Assembly (NCBI GenBank): GCA_003952965.2 | Contig: CM025851.1 | Coordinates: forward strand, 26,115,798 to 26,179,797 | DNA length: 64,000 nucleotides | Direction: 5' to 3' | Source: Morella rubra | Lineage: Eukaryota; Streptophyta; Magnoliopsida; Fagales; Myricaceae | Shown: positions 13,539 through 26,703 of the stretch, piece after piece | How positions within the stretch are numbered: the first letter of the stretch is position 1 | Layout: each line of letters starts with the position of its first letter | The notes under the pieces: model-generated | The model's database searches: none | What the model saw: only the letters and a program-made list of their open reading frames with translations | What the model was told of the DNA's origin: nothing | Program-made: the position numbers and the translations under genes

Positions 13539-14600
13539 AATTAGGTTTAATTACTCAAATATTCCTTAGTCTCTATGGTCACCTAAACTAGTTAATATGG
13601 TCCCTCTATTTATCTTCTTGTTAGTAATTGGACGAACAATGCTATGACACAGTCATTTCCAATCATTGATGGACACATGTCAATTAAGATGACGGAACGA
13701 GTAAAGAAGCTCCACCTATGTCAAGTTAATTAAAAAAAAAGGTTTAAATGACTTAAAATTTAGAAAAAACCAGGAAAATGAGGGAGATCGAAATTTCTAA
13801 TTCCTTAGAAACTTCTGATTTTTACGATATCCTCTTGTTGCCCTCCTCCTGTTTTTGCCTCCATCTTTTCACTCTCCTATTTCTCCTTCTTCCATTCCCA
13901 CGAATTTTTGCAAATCGTCCACTTCAAGTGTAAATGCTTCCAACCGCAATTGACGTTTCATCGCATAAGCAACAAATTCAAATTTGTCAACAATATATTT
14001 TGACATAAAGATATATGAAGGAAATCAAAACCAAGAACCAAGGAATAAGCACATGCACAATCTGTACACCCAAATTGGATGCCTGTATGCCCACAAAAGG
14101 AAAAATGAAAAAGAACCTGTACGCCCAAAGAAAAAGATTAAAAAAATCTCAGCAAATTTGGGTTCTTTGTCGACAGTGGAGTCATGTTTTGCCCTTGACG
14201 AGATATCTAAGAAACCTAATGTTGTTTGTGCGCGCAAAGTTGTTCATTGCCGCAGGATTGGGGGATTAGGGATGATGGGGATGGTTGGGTTTTATGGAAT
14301 TAGGGTTTTCAATAATGGGGTGGGGATGGGGCAGGGTAGATCGGGCTCCCAATCTTAGTCCTTTTTTTTTTTTTTTTTGCTAAACTTAGGCCACATGGAC
14401 TTTTTAAATGACGTGTTCTCCAGTGATTGGTTATGAGGTGTTTAAAATAACCACGTCAGTATTTTCCGTCCACAGGAAGATGGATAGAGGGACCATATTG
14501 TCTCGTTTGGATGACTACTCGGACTAAATTGTTCAATTTGGTACCACATGAACCAAATTTTAATAGAGTGAAATCACATAGACTCTAATTAAACCTAATT
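13539..14600. mobile_element. Non-autonomous TIR element, about 1.06 kb
   Basis: The first 15 bases (AATTAGGTTTAATTA) are exactly the reverse complement of the last 15. Further inside, ATATGGTCCCTCTAT on the left is matched in inverted orientation on the right (near 14480). The long, partly diverged inverted repeats therefore extend more than 100 bp. The interior has a T-run (14362-14379) and a lysine-rich open frame (13984-14358) without a recognised domain. No transposase is visible. Long TIRs suggest a Mutator-like non-autonomous element, but I could not find a clean 9-bp target duplication, so the superfamily is unproven. Confidence 0.75.
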
Positions 14601-17600
14601 TTTAAGAAAAAGTAATCACATCTAATATATTTACAAACAACTTTTTATTTTCTTTTTTAGAGCTGTTCGATCGGCTTCTCCCCAAATGTGGCAAAGAATT
14701 AATATATTTCGTGAGTTTCTCTTACTTTCCTAAACATATGAGAACACTACAGTTAAAAAAAAGTTTAAGATTGGGAGCTATCTTACTGGTCTAAATTTGT
14801 CCTCCATATTAGATTTCTTAGACTGGTGTGCACATAACTCGCTCTAGAACTTTGTGCACGACAAGTCTGAAATTTGTCTAATGATAAAAATATCAACTCC
14901 ATGCGCCATGAGAAGTGACAACAGTACTATTATGTCAATAAAAACCTCATTTAATACTCTGATAAACGATTTATTGTGATCAGTATTACTCACGATTAGG
15001 AAACACATTCATGCATGTTTATCAATTTTAAAGTTAAAGTGACATGTTGTTAAGAATATATGATGAAATAAATAACTCAGGATGCATTTATCAAGTGCTA
15101 TTTGTCCATATTTCAAGAAAAACATTTCTTGTTTTTTCATTTTTATGTGAAATTTTTATGTGGTATCAATTATTTTATTGATTATTTTAACTGATAAAAA
15201 TTAACCAGTCAGAGCAATCAAATTTCATGGGTAATAAATGGACTTAACGAATTAGTGCGAATACTGATATACCATTTCAAGTGAAAATTCGTCGGCCTCA
15301 TGGTTGAGCATTTTTATTTAATTACTCTCTGAGTTTTAAAATTTATTTTCTCACGTTCAAAATCCATCAAATTTGAAGGCTTTAGGCTGGATGAATTTTA
15401 GGCTATATTTATTTAATTGCCTTGAAAATATTTTTTTATTTCAAAAATATTTTCTAATCCAATCATGAATTTTTTTTTCACACAAAAAAAATTAAATTTT
15501 TCAATAAAATTTTCTATCTAAACATTGACCTCAATTTTCTTTTTTGAAAAACAGCACAAAACTCAACATTTTTTTTATATGAAAACTCATAAAATTTCCT
15601 TTAACAAAAAGCTTTTTTCTAAACATATTTTTTTACTTTTACATTCTCCAAGAGAATAAATTTTTTTAAAATTTTGTCTTTCCAAACAATTCACAATTCT
15701 CACAAACATCCAAAAAAAAAAACATACCCTAAACAATTTTCTTAATCATTTCAAAAAAAATATTTTAAAAATTAGAAACAAACATAACTTAAGTTCCGAA
15801 GACTAGTTTAATTTATTTTAAAACTCAATAACTAATTAAATAAAATAGTAAACCACGTTCATGAATTATTTATCCAAAACAAATGACCTTCCATGTGCAA
15901 TTGGTGGCACATGGGCAATGCGAGCCTAATGGCGTAGGTGTCTTGCGATACACGTAGGTTTAAACTCCATTAACTTCGATTATTTATGAGAAATCTTTAT
16001 ATTATCCGTACATTTTTTACCATTAGGAGTAAGAGGTACGTGATATTAGCTTCCTATACTAGTCAGATCTAAAAGCTCCTTCGAATTATTTTTTTGGGAA
16101 AATAAGCTCCCTTTGAATTTTAGGAACAACCATTATCCTCTTCGTCTTTATAGTCCTCGATCGAAAGAAGATTTTCTACTCATGTTTTTTTTTTTATGTT
16201 CCGCTATGATTAGAGATAACAGTTAGTGCATTCATAGAGATCGAAGGTCTATTACCATGAGAATATTCTAACGTTGAAGATTTAAAAGCTTTGCTATCTC
16301 CCTACTTTGTGTAGGTGAGTATATATGAAATTTTATGATTTTTAAAATATATTTCAAATTTTAGCCTTTGTCACCACCACCACCACCACCGTTAAGGACA
16401 ATAAATAGCCTTTAGCGGTGGCGGTCTCTGATTAACTTGTATTTATATTGGACTATTTTTTGTAGTATTTTATGCACTTCGCCCAAATACATTTTACTTT
16501 TAAATATAATAGATACATTATTCTCCATACTAAAGTACGTAGCATTTAGCCCTTGTAATGATCGCTATCGATCGAAGTAATTTACCATGCACCAAAGTAC
16601 AAATAAATTCAAATTGGTGTCTACCCAGCCTAAACAAGATTTGTACTAATACGTTTATCAAGTATGGTGCATGTACCTTGGACCAGTCAAATTGTGAGCC
16701 AAGGGTGCTCCAATGCAATTTCCCCAAAAGAACAGAAGCCGAAATTGATTGCATGCATTCCCTTAATTTACGGACACTGTATGTTCTTCATAAAATTTCC
16801 ATCTGTTAAGATATCTGTCGCTGATGGAAGGATTACATTCAGACTTTAAATGAGGGGGGAACACTAGCTCACTTCTTCAACCAACACTTTCTTTTCTTTT
16901 GCGGCAATGAAAATCTGATTTATAGGTCCATAAAAAGCATTGTGCTATGTTCTATTCGGAGGTTGAGGGAAGGTGGTTAAGCTCTCCCTTATCCATTGAC
17001 ATTGTTCCTCTATTTCCAATGCTCCAGGAATGAAATAAAAAACTGCTTAAAAGAATAACATAGGCTACCTATAAGAGGGGATGGAGGCTTGTCTTTACAG
17101 CAGTTCCCAACCATAGAAATCGTAGAGGAACTCCAGTATACAAAACACTTGAAAAAAAAAATAGAAAATAAAACCCGATTACCCGGTAAGACCACCGGGT
17201 GGCCACTGGCATGGCACCAGTTAGGCCAAGTATCAAGAACCCAGCGCCGGTGGAACTAAAAACTTCCGGGTTGATTGAACAGCCCTAATTTAGATTAAGA
17301 ATCTTTGTCATAGTTAGGTTATATATGTTGTCAATTTCGATTACGCCTTATATTATTTATATATTTTTATTTTTAAAAATAAATATATTTTTTATTCATC
17401 AAGAATTTTGACACCACCCAATTACTAATTTTATACAATTTTTATCATTCCGTCGAAATTTCTATTGAAGTGGGCGAAAATAGGTTTCTTTATAGTTAAA
17501 ATTATGGAAATACCTTAATTAGATATAAAAATTTAACAAATGCAAAACATATTATAATAATAGTAAGAGGTACAACATGTCAAACTCAATAGGTTACAGT

Positions 17601-17794
17601 GTAGGCACAATATTGCACTCATGATAAATGAAAATTATCTACTTCAACAAAAAAAGAAGCAGTGTCTAAATTCACCCTTCCACCGACTTATTTGAGGCTT
17701 TAAGCAACCTAATATCAGCTGGGCGGTTCGATTACGCTCCCGCCGCTCTCCAAACAAGCAGGACTTCCCACGTCCCAAGTCTCAAGCTCGATCG
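14601..17794. other. AT-rich intergenic DNA upstream of RID3
   Basis: No recognisable gene. The segment around 15400-15790 is extremely A/T-rich, and its ends loosely resemble each other in inverted orientation, so it may be an old MITE. Short frames at 16530-16850 exist on both strands but show no domain or plausible splicing. The last 100 bp before 17795 is GC-richer and is probably the RID3 promoter and leader. Confidence 0.5.
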
Positions 17795-20700
17795 ATGGAG
17801 GTAGTGTTGGCTTCGTCTTCTCTCGACGCCGGAATTGGCTGCTGGGACTTGCAAACGGGAGCGGAGCAACTCCGTTACAAATCTTGCGCCTCTCCCCCTC
17901 ACGGCCTCGTCTGCGTTGGCCAACGCTTCCTCGCCTCCTCTCAACTCCGTGACCCTTCCGCCTCCTCCGGTTCGATACTCTACTGGTCCTGGTCCAAGGT
18001 ACCCTTCCCTCTTTTTCCTCTTCCCTGCTATTTTGTATTCCGAACTACTCTTTGTCATGTTGCTCACCTGTTAGACAATATGACTCTATGAACTATTGAG
18101 TTAAATAGATCTTTTATTTCTCATTATATTCCTTATAGCTGTATTTTCGATTGTATAGCCTCAGGTAGAAGTTAAGAGCTTTCCAGCGGAAGGTATTAAG
18201 CCGCTTGCTGCTAACCGCGAAGGCACTTACATTGTTGGTGGTGGTGTATCAGGGGATATTTTCTTGTGGGAGGTATGCACTCGTTTTTCATTTGCTTTTT
18301 TTTTTTTTTTTAAATTTATTGCTATAAATAAGTTGTTGTGGCATTGGGCTCATAGAAATCTGAGAAACTATTAGCTTCAGTATAGTGGGAGGTCGTCTTT
18401 TGTCTTCAGTATATCTACTTTTTTATTTTTTAGGTTGCGAGTGGTAGGCAGCTTAAAAAATGGCATGCTCATTATAGAGCTGTGACTTGCTTGGTATTTT
18501 CTGATGATGACTCGCTGCTCATTTCTGGTTCAGAGGACGGATCGGTTAGAGTTTGGTCGCTTTTCATGTACTTCTCATTGTTTTTGTCTGCTCTTGTTCA
18601 TATTTTTATTGGTTGATTTTTTATTTCTAAGTAGAAGCTTGTGGTGTCTAATGATTCAGGATCTTCGATGACATAAGACAGAAGGAAGCTAATCATCTAT
18701 ATGAACACAATTTTTCAGAGCACACGTTGCGTGTAACTGATATCATGACAGGATATGGAGGATGCAATGCCATCATTGTGTCTGCCTCTGAGGATCGAAC
18801 CTGTAAGGTTTGGCATGCTCTTCAAAAAGTTTATTTTTTAAGTCTTTCACTGATGTGCGAAATAGGGCATTTTTTTATTGTTTAGGAAATTAAAATTGAA
18901 ACTGAGTAACTACATATCTCAAGTGAGTTTCATCCTTACTAAGGTTGCAAGTCGTGTGTTTAGCTTATCATCGGATGGTTTATATGCTATTACTTTGAAA
19001 ACAGCGAATGGCTATGAAAGAAACTGGGAATGTTTTGTTGATCTTGAGATTGCTTATTGTTATACAAGGCTGATTCAGTACAGCTTCCTGAGTCAGTTCA
19101 TGTACTGCTTTTCATTCTGTCTGGGGGTGGAGCAGGAGGGGATGAACCTGATTTCACACCAAGAATTGGTGGATTCCAAGCACTGCATTATCAACCAGTT
19201 GATTATATCTCAGAGTGTGGATGTTACGCACTGTAGATCATCTTTTCCACTTCTTTGGTGACAATAGAGTTTCTGACTTGGATTCCTATTACTTAATCCA
19301 TTGGGGGCTGGCCCGATTTTTCCAATTTCGAAAAATGGCTCTGAGGAAATTGGTCTCTCCTTTAGGTCTTAGCATATGAATAGGTGTGTTCAGCTCCTGA
19401 AAGGTTGTGTTTTTTTTGTTTTTGTTTCTTCTCCCCCCCTCCCCCCTCTCTCTCTCTTTCTCTGCCTCTGAAGGGTTCTCTTTACTGTCCATTAAATTGC
19501 TTCCATGGATCTTGGGGAAGTGTTTGGACATGTAGTTCCAACAACTTTCTTGGGAAAAATGCATAGCACTATCATGATCATCTGCATCTTTGAGGTACAT
19601 GAGGTGATTGTCTCATGTGGCGGCTGTTTACTGTGTGTAAATACCAATAATGCGGGGAAACAAAGTAGAAAAATTTTTATAAACCAACAAGAAGGGACCT
19701 TTTAACTGCGTTGAGGTTCGGTTCAGGCAACTATGAATAGTGATGTGTTTCTAGGTCAACTTTATCATGTTTGACTTTGAATAATAGTTCTGAATGACTA
19801 GGACAAAGAGGCAGCAGTGCCACGCATAGCATCTCTGCAAATCAGTGCCAGTTCATACTGCCAAAACTGTTTTTGGTACTCGGAGAAATGGTCATTTTTA
19901 TTTCCAGACAAAAAGATTCTTTAATATATTTCAAATTTGAGCTAAACCAACTAAGGTCAGGGTGTTTTTCAAGGTAGAATGGGAAGGGTTGTGTGCAGTG
20001 AAGAAGGGGCAATTTATTAGTTTGTATGTAGCAGTTGTGTTTGGTTCTCAACAATTTTGCTGGTCATTTTGCATATGATGGCAGGCATTGTGCTTCATCT
20101 AGTTATGTGTCTGACTTGTTTTATGGAGCATCGCTTTGTATTTATGTGCCCCCCCCCCGTCTTCCCTCTCTTCACTATGATGCGTTCTAGAGGATTGCAT
20201 GTGATGTCAATACTCAATACTTCTTTTGGATTCTTGTCCGATATGTTGTAGCTTTCCTTATGCTATACCTTTTCCCAGGTCTGGAGCTTGTCAAAGGGGA
20301 AATTATTAAGAAATGTTGTATTCCCTTCAATAATTGATGCAATTGCACTTGACCCTGGCGAACATGTCTTCTATGCTGGCAGTAGGGATGGCAAGATATA
20401 CATTGCTGCACTTAATGCTGAAAGCACCTCTAACAGCAATTATGGGTTGCATATTATAAAATCAGTATCGAGTCACAGGTTTGTCTCTTTTTATTTTCTT
20501 GCATTTTGTGGAATAACAGAGGTTTTAATATGATTTATATCTGGTTTAGTTGTTGGGCTTCCTCTGCTAAATTCTTTGGATTTATATTTTTTGCCTGTTT
20601 GATGATAAATTGTATGCAGTCATAATGCATTGCCTCTAAGGAAGTTCCAATTCAGGAAAATGGTTTGCTCTGCTGAGGAGCCATATGTTTTAGCATATTC

Positions 20701-23412
20701 ATTGTCAAATGCTCTCCATAAGTGAATGTTCCATACCATTTCTTGCTTTTCTGTAAATAGGGCCATTATGATGTCTGAGTAATATATTGTTGGATGTGCA
20801 GTCCCAACATACATGGTTTGATTGATCTGACTTACCTGACTGAAGTCAACTTGACTTTGAAAGGTTAAGGCTAGTTGTGTAATTAGATGGGATTTGTGAG
20901 TGTTTAGCTTAGAGCCCTTCGTAGTTTGGCTTGATTGCGTCTCCAATCCTTTTTACTGGAGCTTTCCTTAGTTACCCTTATTATTATTATTATTATTTTC
21001 ACCTCATTCGCTCAGAGTGGTGTTCCAGATTGATTATGGATCCCTTAATATTTCTAAAACTGTGTTGCCTGATTTGATTTGTTTACGGGCAGCAAGCTTT
21101 ACCGGCTCGCTTCATGATTCCGTTGGACTATTGGTTATGCTTGTTGCTAAACCTATTGATCATGGACCTTGTCGGATTAATTTGTGCTTCATTGCAACTC
21201 CTTTAGTCAGAAAACTAGTACCAAAGTTACCTGATTTATTGAGATAGATATTTTCTACTCTATTTATCATATGGGGCGTTTGTTTTCCCAATTTTTTGGG
21301 GGTCTAAAATTTCCACCACACCAAACACATTTCACAAATTCCAATAAACTTCACACTTTTACACATACACTTCACACTTTTCACAAACTCCAATAAACTT
21401 AAACATTCAAAAGATTCCCAAAATTTTGAGAATATTCTCTAAAATTTCGGTAAACAAATGCCCCAATAGTGTATTTGTGGAAGATTGTTGCATGTCTTAG
21501 ATAAGACAGCAATCCCTTATAAAATTTGACTCTAGAAATTGCGTTCTGTTAGTATCAGCCTATATGATCTCTTGATTATTAACTATTTTTTCTGATTTTG
21601 TACAGCAAGGCTGTTACTTGCTTATCTTATTGTGCAAGTGGAAATCTATTAATTTCTGGCTCAGAGGATGGTATTGTACGAGTTTGGGATGCTAAAACTC
21701 ACGACATTGTTCGCGTCTTCAAACATGCAAAAGGTTTGCCCAATCTATCTGTATAATTGCTTCCATGCGTTTTCATAGTGTTTTGTGTCATTACAAAGGA
21801 AAATGACAAATTTAATCCTTTTTTATTTTTGTTGTATTACATGTACTTTTGGTTTTCATTTTTTTTTTTGGTTCCCTTTCTGATATCTGATGTAATAAAC
21901 AAATACATACACCAGCATTATTAATCTATAGTTTTATTGAGGGATTTAATATACAATTATACAATTCCGCATGATCGTAACTGTTCGTTTAACGTCCATC
22001 TTTTTTTAAAAAAATTTATTTATTAGCTTATTAATAAATTTGAGACATATAACACCCAGAGGAAATGTACTACTTATTTCAGTCAGGCTTTGGTAGGAAT
22101 GTGACAAAGATATAGCTACCAAGTCTCTGTATGTGTCTGTCATTTCATCCCCGCCTCCAAATTCATTCCGACAAATATATGATAAGTTGGTTTGAGAAAC
22201 CTACCCAGAGATACTTCTAATATACAGTAGATCTGCCACTTCTAAGCTCTAGAAACAAATAGCCAATTGAAGATGCAGATTCTAAGTCTATATTGTTAGA
22301 GGGAAAATCACTTTGGGCCCCGAACTATGGGGTCTCGTTCTGGGGGTGTGAACTACCATGTTTGTCACATTGATCTATTGAACTATCAAAATTAATTAAT
22401 GTGCACCCTTAGATAAGATTCGATCGTCAAAATCGTGCCACATGACTCATTTTATCACACATATCAACCATAGGATCTACTTAGAGAGCGCACATTGATA
22501 AATTTTGTAGTTCAAGGACTCAATGTGACAAATATGGTAGTTTGGACACTCAAAGTGACATTGACCACATAGTTCAAGGGTGCAAAATGAAGTTTTTCCA
22601 TAGTGTTACCTAAGGTGGTGCCAAGTGAACTTTTAATTGTGAGGACATCTCAGTTCCTTTCTCATTTGAAATATGTTCCGGCATTTTCCCAATCTAAAGT
22701 ATGTATTTCAAGTAACCCGTGGTGGTTTTGTGGGAGTTTTAAGTGGAATTTTGCATCTACTTTTTTACACCAGAAATTTGCTCATTCATGTTCTGCTGTT
22801 CCTTGCTTTACACTGCAGGTCCTGTGAATAATATTCTTCTTGTTAGACAAGATCTAAACTCTAATTCTTGGCCAAATTCACAAGCTCCCTCGAGAAGGCA
22901 TGGGTCATTATTGCCACCTGCACTGGAGAAATATGCAAACCCAATGGATGAAGATGCAGATGTGAAGGTTGTTATGAGTCTTCACTCTTCTTGCACGAAA
23001 TCAATGGATGCCTCATACTCGAGTTCTCTTGTGATCAATAACCAAATCAAAGAACTTCAGGTTTGCTTAGTAGATGTTGATCCACCTCTATTATCGTGTG
23101 TGTTTGTGTTTGTGTCTGTAAGGTGGTGTTGTATGTGCCTGTTTATCCATTTCCTGGTTGCATTCTTAATAGTGGTTGCATGATTTCGTGAGCACCTGAA
23201 ACCTGTGTCTGATCTTGCTTTTGGGCTATCCTCAGCAGCAAGGTTCTTCTGGTGCTACCGAAATGGAGGTGGAAAGACTAAAGCTTGATTGTAGAAGCTC
23301 TATGCAGATGGTTCAGCAGTGGAAGAAAATGTATGAAAACTTGAATCAATTCTGTGTGAACGAGCTTTTGGATGATGATCAAGCAAGAATATCCAATGGG
23401 AACTCTAGCTGA
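17795..23412 (+). CDS. RID3: WD40-repeat protein, ROOT INITIATION DEFECTIVE 3 (Ipi3/WDR18 family)
   Basis: Eight exons with GT-AG introns and consistent phases: 17795-17998, 18159-18272, 18434-18567, 18660-18807, 20279-20478, 21606-21733, 22819-23060, 23236-23412. Together they encode 448 residues, close to the roughly 440 of Arabidopsis RID3. WD-type blades are visible: SGSEDGSVRVW (exon 3), SASEDRTCKVW across exons 4/5, AGSRDGKIYI (exon 5) and SGSEDGIVRVWD (exon 6). The last exon encodes a charged coiled-coil-like tail (MEVERLKLDC...MVQQWKKMYENL). Yeast Ipi3 and human WDR18 act in the Rix1/PELP1 complex for 60S ribosome maturation. Arabidopsis RID3 is needed for shoot and root meristem formation from callus. 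All exons appear open. Introns 4, 5 and 6 exceed 1 kb, and two hold small transposons. Confidence 0.95.
21273..21464. mobile_element. Short MITE in RID3 intron 5
   Basis: The element begins GGGGCGTTTGTTTTCC. Its end, read on the minus strand, begins GGGGCATTTGTTTACC. These imperfect 16-bp terminal inverted repeats bound 192 bp without coding capacity. The interior repeats CACAAA(T/C)TCCAATAAACTT. It lies wholly within intron 5 of RID3. No convincing target duplication is visible. Confidence 0.65.
22301..22600. mobile_element. MITE of about 300 bp in RID3 intron 6
   Basis: The left end (GGGAAAATCACTTTGGGCC, then GAACTATG) is matched by the reverse complement of the right end (GGAAAAACTTCATTTTGC, then GAACTATG). 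This gives imperfect terminal inverted repeats of roughly 40 bp. There is no open frame. The right end resembles sequence at 63630-63668, so this is a small dispersed family. It sits inside RID3 intron 6, clear of the splice sites. Confidence 0.65.
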
Positions 23413-23980
23413 GACATGGTTATTCTTATTGCACTAGCAGCTCTGATTTTAAATGTACCTTCTATTAGTTAGGATACTGTTGTTCTGACAAGACTGGGGA
23501 TACCTTCTTCAATTAGTTTTGTTTTTTGTTTAAGTTATTCTTCTCTCTATTCCTCCCCTTTTCTGGTGAGGGATGAACTTCTTTTTGTTTTTAGATTCAC
23601 TACTAAAGTGACCACAAAATCCTTTAGATATGAAATTGACTGATTAGAGATTTTTCATTTAGCTTATAATTTGCATTCAGACTTGCTTCCTACCTGACAG
23701 ATTGAAGAATCCTACGAGGTCTGTAGGGTGATGTGGAAACAAAATTGGTTCTTTCTCAAATTTCTCGGATTGATGCTTCCCACCTCACCCACGCCCTCCC
23801 CTACCAGAGGCATTCTTGGTTTCGCATAAATATCTTGGACAGTGGGCTTAGTTGCTACTTACCACGAGGCTCCTTTCCCTCATTATGCCTCATGAATCAC
23901 GAGCAGCGGCGGAAGCCATTAATTTAAACAACTTTAACCGCGAGCCCAATTCTTGCTCTATTATTTCAAAAAACCAGCCC

Positions 23981-23983
<3 letters not shown>

Positions 23984-24034
<51 letters not shown>

Positions 24035-24038
24035 GAGA
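23984..24038. repeat. GA microsatellite
   Basis: About 27 GA units with a single GGG interruption near 24023, about 570 bp after the RID3 stop codon. Confidence 0.95.
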
Positions 24039-25152
24039 TCAGAGATGGGGGCCATTTCTGATTGTATTGTATTATATTAAAGGCTCAGTTTGGTTCTTCC
24101 CCGGCGCTGGGGCTGCCTGTAGGTTCCCGATGAGGAAGGGAAAGTGGAGAAAGTGGGAGAAGCAAGAATTATTCCACTGTGTTTGTTTGCTTGTTTATGC
24201 AGTATTTTAATGGAGAAACAAGTATTTTAAAATGTGCAGTGGGGGAGAGGAGATAAGGTGGTGCAACGGTACGTGATAATGCAAAGTAAATAAAAACGTC
24301 CCACCCAACATCGAGATCTCTCTCTTCTTGTATCTTTTTATCCAATCCAACCTATTCTCAGAGACGATGTCCCTGGATTCATCACTAATAGACAAAAAAA
24401 TTAGATAAATCTAATAGATACGGAAGCAGAGGGATAAGGTGGTAGTTCTTGTCATTGGATCTGCATAATGCTTTGGAATCAGGGTGCTGGACGGTCTGAA
24501 GCGGTTTTTGCATAAAAGTTACCAGCTCTAGGAAGACTGTACGATAACAGAGCGAGTTTGTGAGTCAGTCTAATGGTGCCCACGCTCCATGTATACCAAA
24601 TGCAAGGTTTGGGGAAGTTTCAGCCTCCAAGCAATAGGATGCTCAATCTGTTAAAAAGTTTAAACTAAACAGAAAATAATTTTGACTAGAAAGAGATAAA
24701 AGAGACAATAGAAACATAAGATTTAAGTAGTTAACTCTATAAACTTACCTCTATTGTGAGAAGGGGCAGCTCATGAGCCACACTGGTATTGTGTTTGGGC
24801 AGATGCATGCATGTTTCCTTATGAACGTCTCCATCATGTTATTATGAAAAGAGTCCATTCTAGATGTTTTGGGCAGGGTCCATAAATTGACCCACGCCTT
24901 GATGACGGATGAAGAACTGTTCAATATTGAATGTGTCTCGAATTCCTCTATATTGAACTCCATTAGTGGCTTCGTTGTCTCTTACCGAAATTACAGGGTT
25001 TCTTTTTTTGAAGTTCGTTCGATGGGAAATTAGGAACAATGCATCTTGGGTGGTGTTACAGAATCCTCCCTTTTTGTTTTTGGTCCATGACAAGAGTCAA
25101 TGGAGTCATATTTTGTCCTTCATTTCCAAGCAAATAAATTCTTTTTTTTGAG

Positions 25153-25431
25153 ATAAATACAAATTTTTACCTATCAACTACAAGATTTGACACATTTCAC
25201 AATAAATTATCAGTTTTGATATATTACACTCTCTAACTATCAATATTAGACACTTTGCACAATCTCTCAAGTTTTTAGACCGAAATCATGATATTTTTAA
25301 CTCACTTTGCATATGTCAAGTATGTAAAAGTGTCTAAAATTGATAGTTGAAAGATGCAATGTGATAAAGCTAATAGTTTAAGATGTAATGTGTCAAATTC
25401 TTTATAATTGATAGGAGAGAAGTGTATTTAT
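25153..25431. mobile_element. MITE-like inverted-repeat element (family copy 1)
   Basis: The left end reads ATAAATACA, then CCTATCAA, then TTTGACACATT. The right end on the minus strand reads ATAAATACA, then CCTATCAA, then TTTGACACATT with similar spacing. It therefore has long imperfect terminal inverted repeats over 279 bp. There is no coding capacity. A related element lies at 29802-30168. Confidence 0.65.
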
Positions 25432-26703
25432 TCATTATTATTTTTTACCCATGATCGAAAATATAATGAATTCATTTGATTCCATAGTACTATAACAATT
25501 CGGCTACTATTCTTACAGATACACTCAAATATTGGAGAAAGTAGTTAATGAAATTAGACCTAAAAATTTAGAACCCGAACATTAAGTCACTGTGAAACCC
25601 GTTAGGTGTTCATTATATGAGAAAATAGGAGTGGTAAAGTTCACCCTCCCTCCAGGCCGTAAGTTCGTTACCATTAATTCCAGCGCATGAAGCAGGGTTG
25701 CATCAGAACCTGATCCATCTCGAAAAGCGTTCTTTTGCAGTGAAAGGAAGATGCTTAGGCTGTTCCTGCAGCTCATGAGGATAATGGACCAAGTTGAATA
25801 CACAAAGCCCCTCCCACTGGAACATTGCCACCTGTACATTTTCCGATAGGTCAAAGGCGCCACCGGATCCCCACCGCCAACCGGGAAAGTATCTCATTTA
25901 AAGGTGTCTGGTGAGATTTCTGACATGTGTCATCTGAGTGGGGCTTTATGGTTTCTAAAAGAAAGTGAAATTTTAAAGCAAAGTTAGACTTCAGCAGTTC
26001 CACTGACTTATACACTCAATGTGTACAATAAGCCAATACGCAAATTTCACAGAACAAATTATTCCTGCACCATCAAAAGCACTCATGCTTTTCCATGGGA
26101 GCGTCGGTAGATCTGCAACCCTTCTATTTGGGGAGCCGCAGAATTTACTGATGGTGCATTCAGTGTAATTTGTCAAGAGGGAAATCACTTGTATACGTTA
26201 TCTGACAAGTTAAATTTATACTTTCCCTCTCAAATCATAACTCTGGCGATAGTGATGTGCTATTTAACTTTAAAGTTCACGGCTGAGACCAGAAAAGTTT
26301 GGTGTCTGACAAAAAAGAAAGAAAAGAAGAAGAGCAAGGGAAAGAAAAGGAGAGATCAATTTGCAATAGCAGAAGCCAGAAGGGAAAGAGAATTAATGTG
26401 CAATTTTTACTATAAAATATCCAACCACTTGTTATATATGGTGTTGCCACTAGATTGATTGTCTATTCCCTGTATCACCATTTTATTCGCTTCTCTTCAT
26501 TTCTTCTTACTTACCCTTACTTTTCTTTCCTTTACTGAACTACAGATGGAACTCTAGTCTGCACTCTTTTCTTCTTATCTTCCCCATCCCGCTGTCCATC
26601 TGCTCCTCAATTTTCAGCTTCTAAATACTTCCAGTAAACATTTTTTGCAGCAAATACAAGTTCTTTTCCCTCTTCCAAACTTTATTTAGTAGAGTGCTAA
26701 GTC

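Larger units (their letters stand above)
23413..26703. other. Intergenic DNA between RID3 and the HEC-like gene
   Basis: Contains the RID3 3' UTR, a long GA microsatellite (23984-24038) and a MITE-like element (25153-25431). Open frames at 25582-26188 on the minus strand match no family I recognise and have stops between them. The CT-rich stretch at 26490-26700 is probably the leader of the HEC-like gene. TATAAAATA near 26411 could be its TATA box, about 290 bp before the ATG. Confidence 0.5.

Noticed and set aside
15395..15790. AT-rich segment as a MITE
   Set aside because: The inverted similarity of its ends is weak and could arise from A/T richness alone.
16530..16849. Overlapping frames on both strands at 16.5-16.8 kb
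   Set aside because: All are under 85 codons, antisense to each other and without a recognisable domain.
25582..26188. Possible minus-strand gene upstream of HEC
   Set aside because: Frames are short, separated by stops, match no family I know and show no supporting splice pattern.
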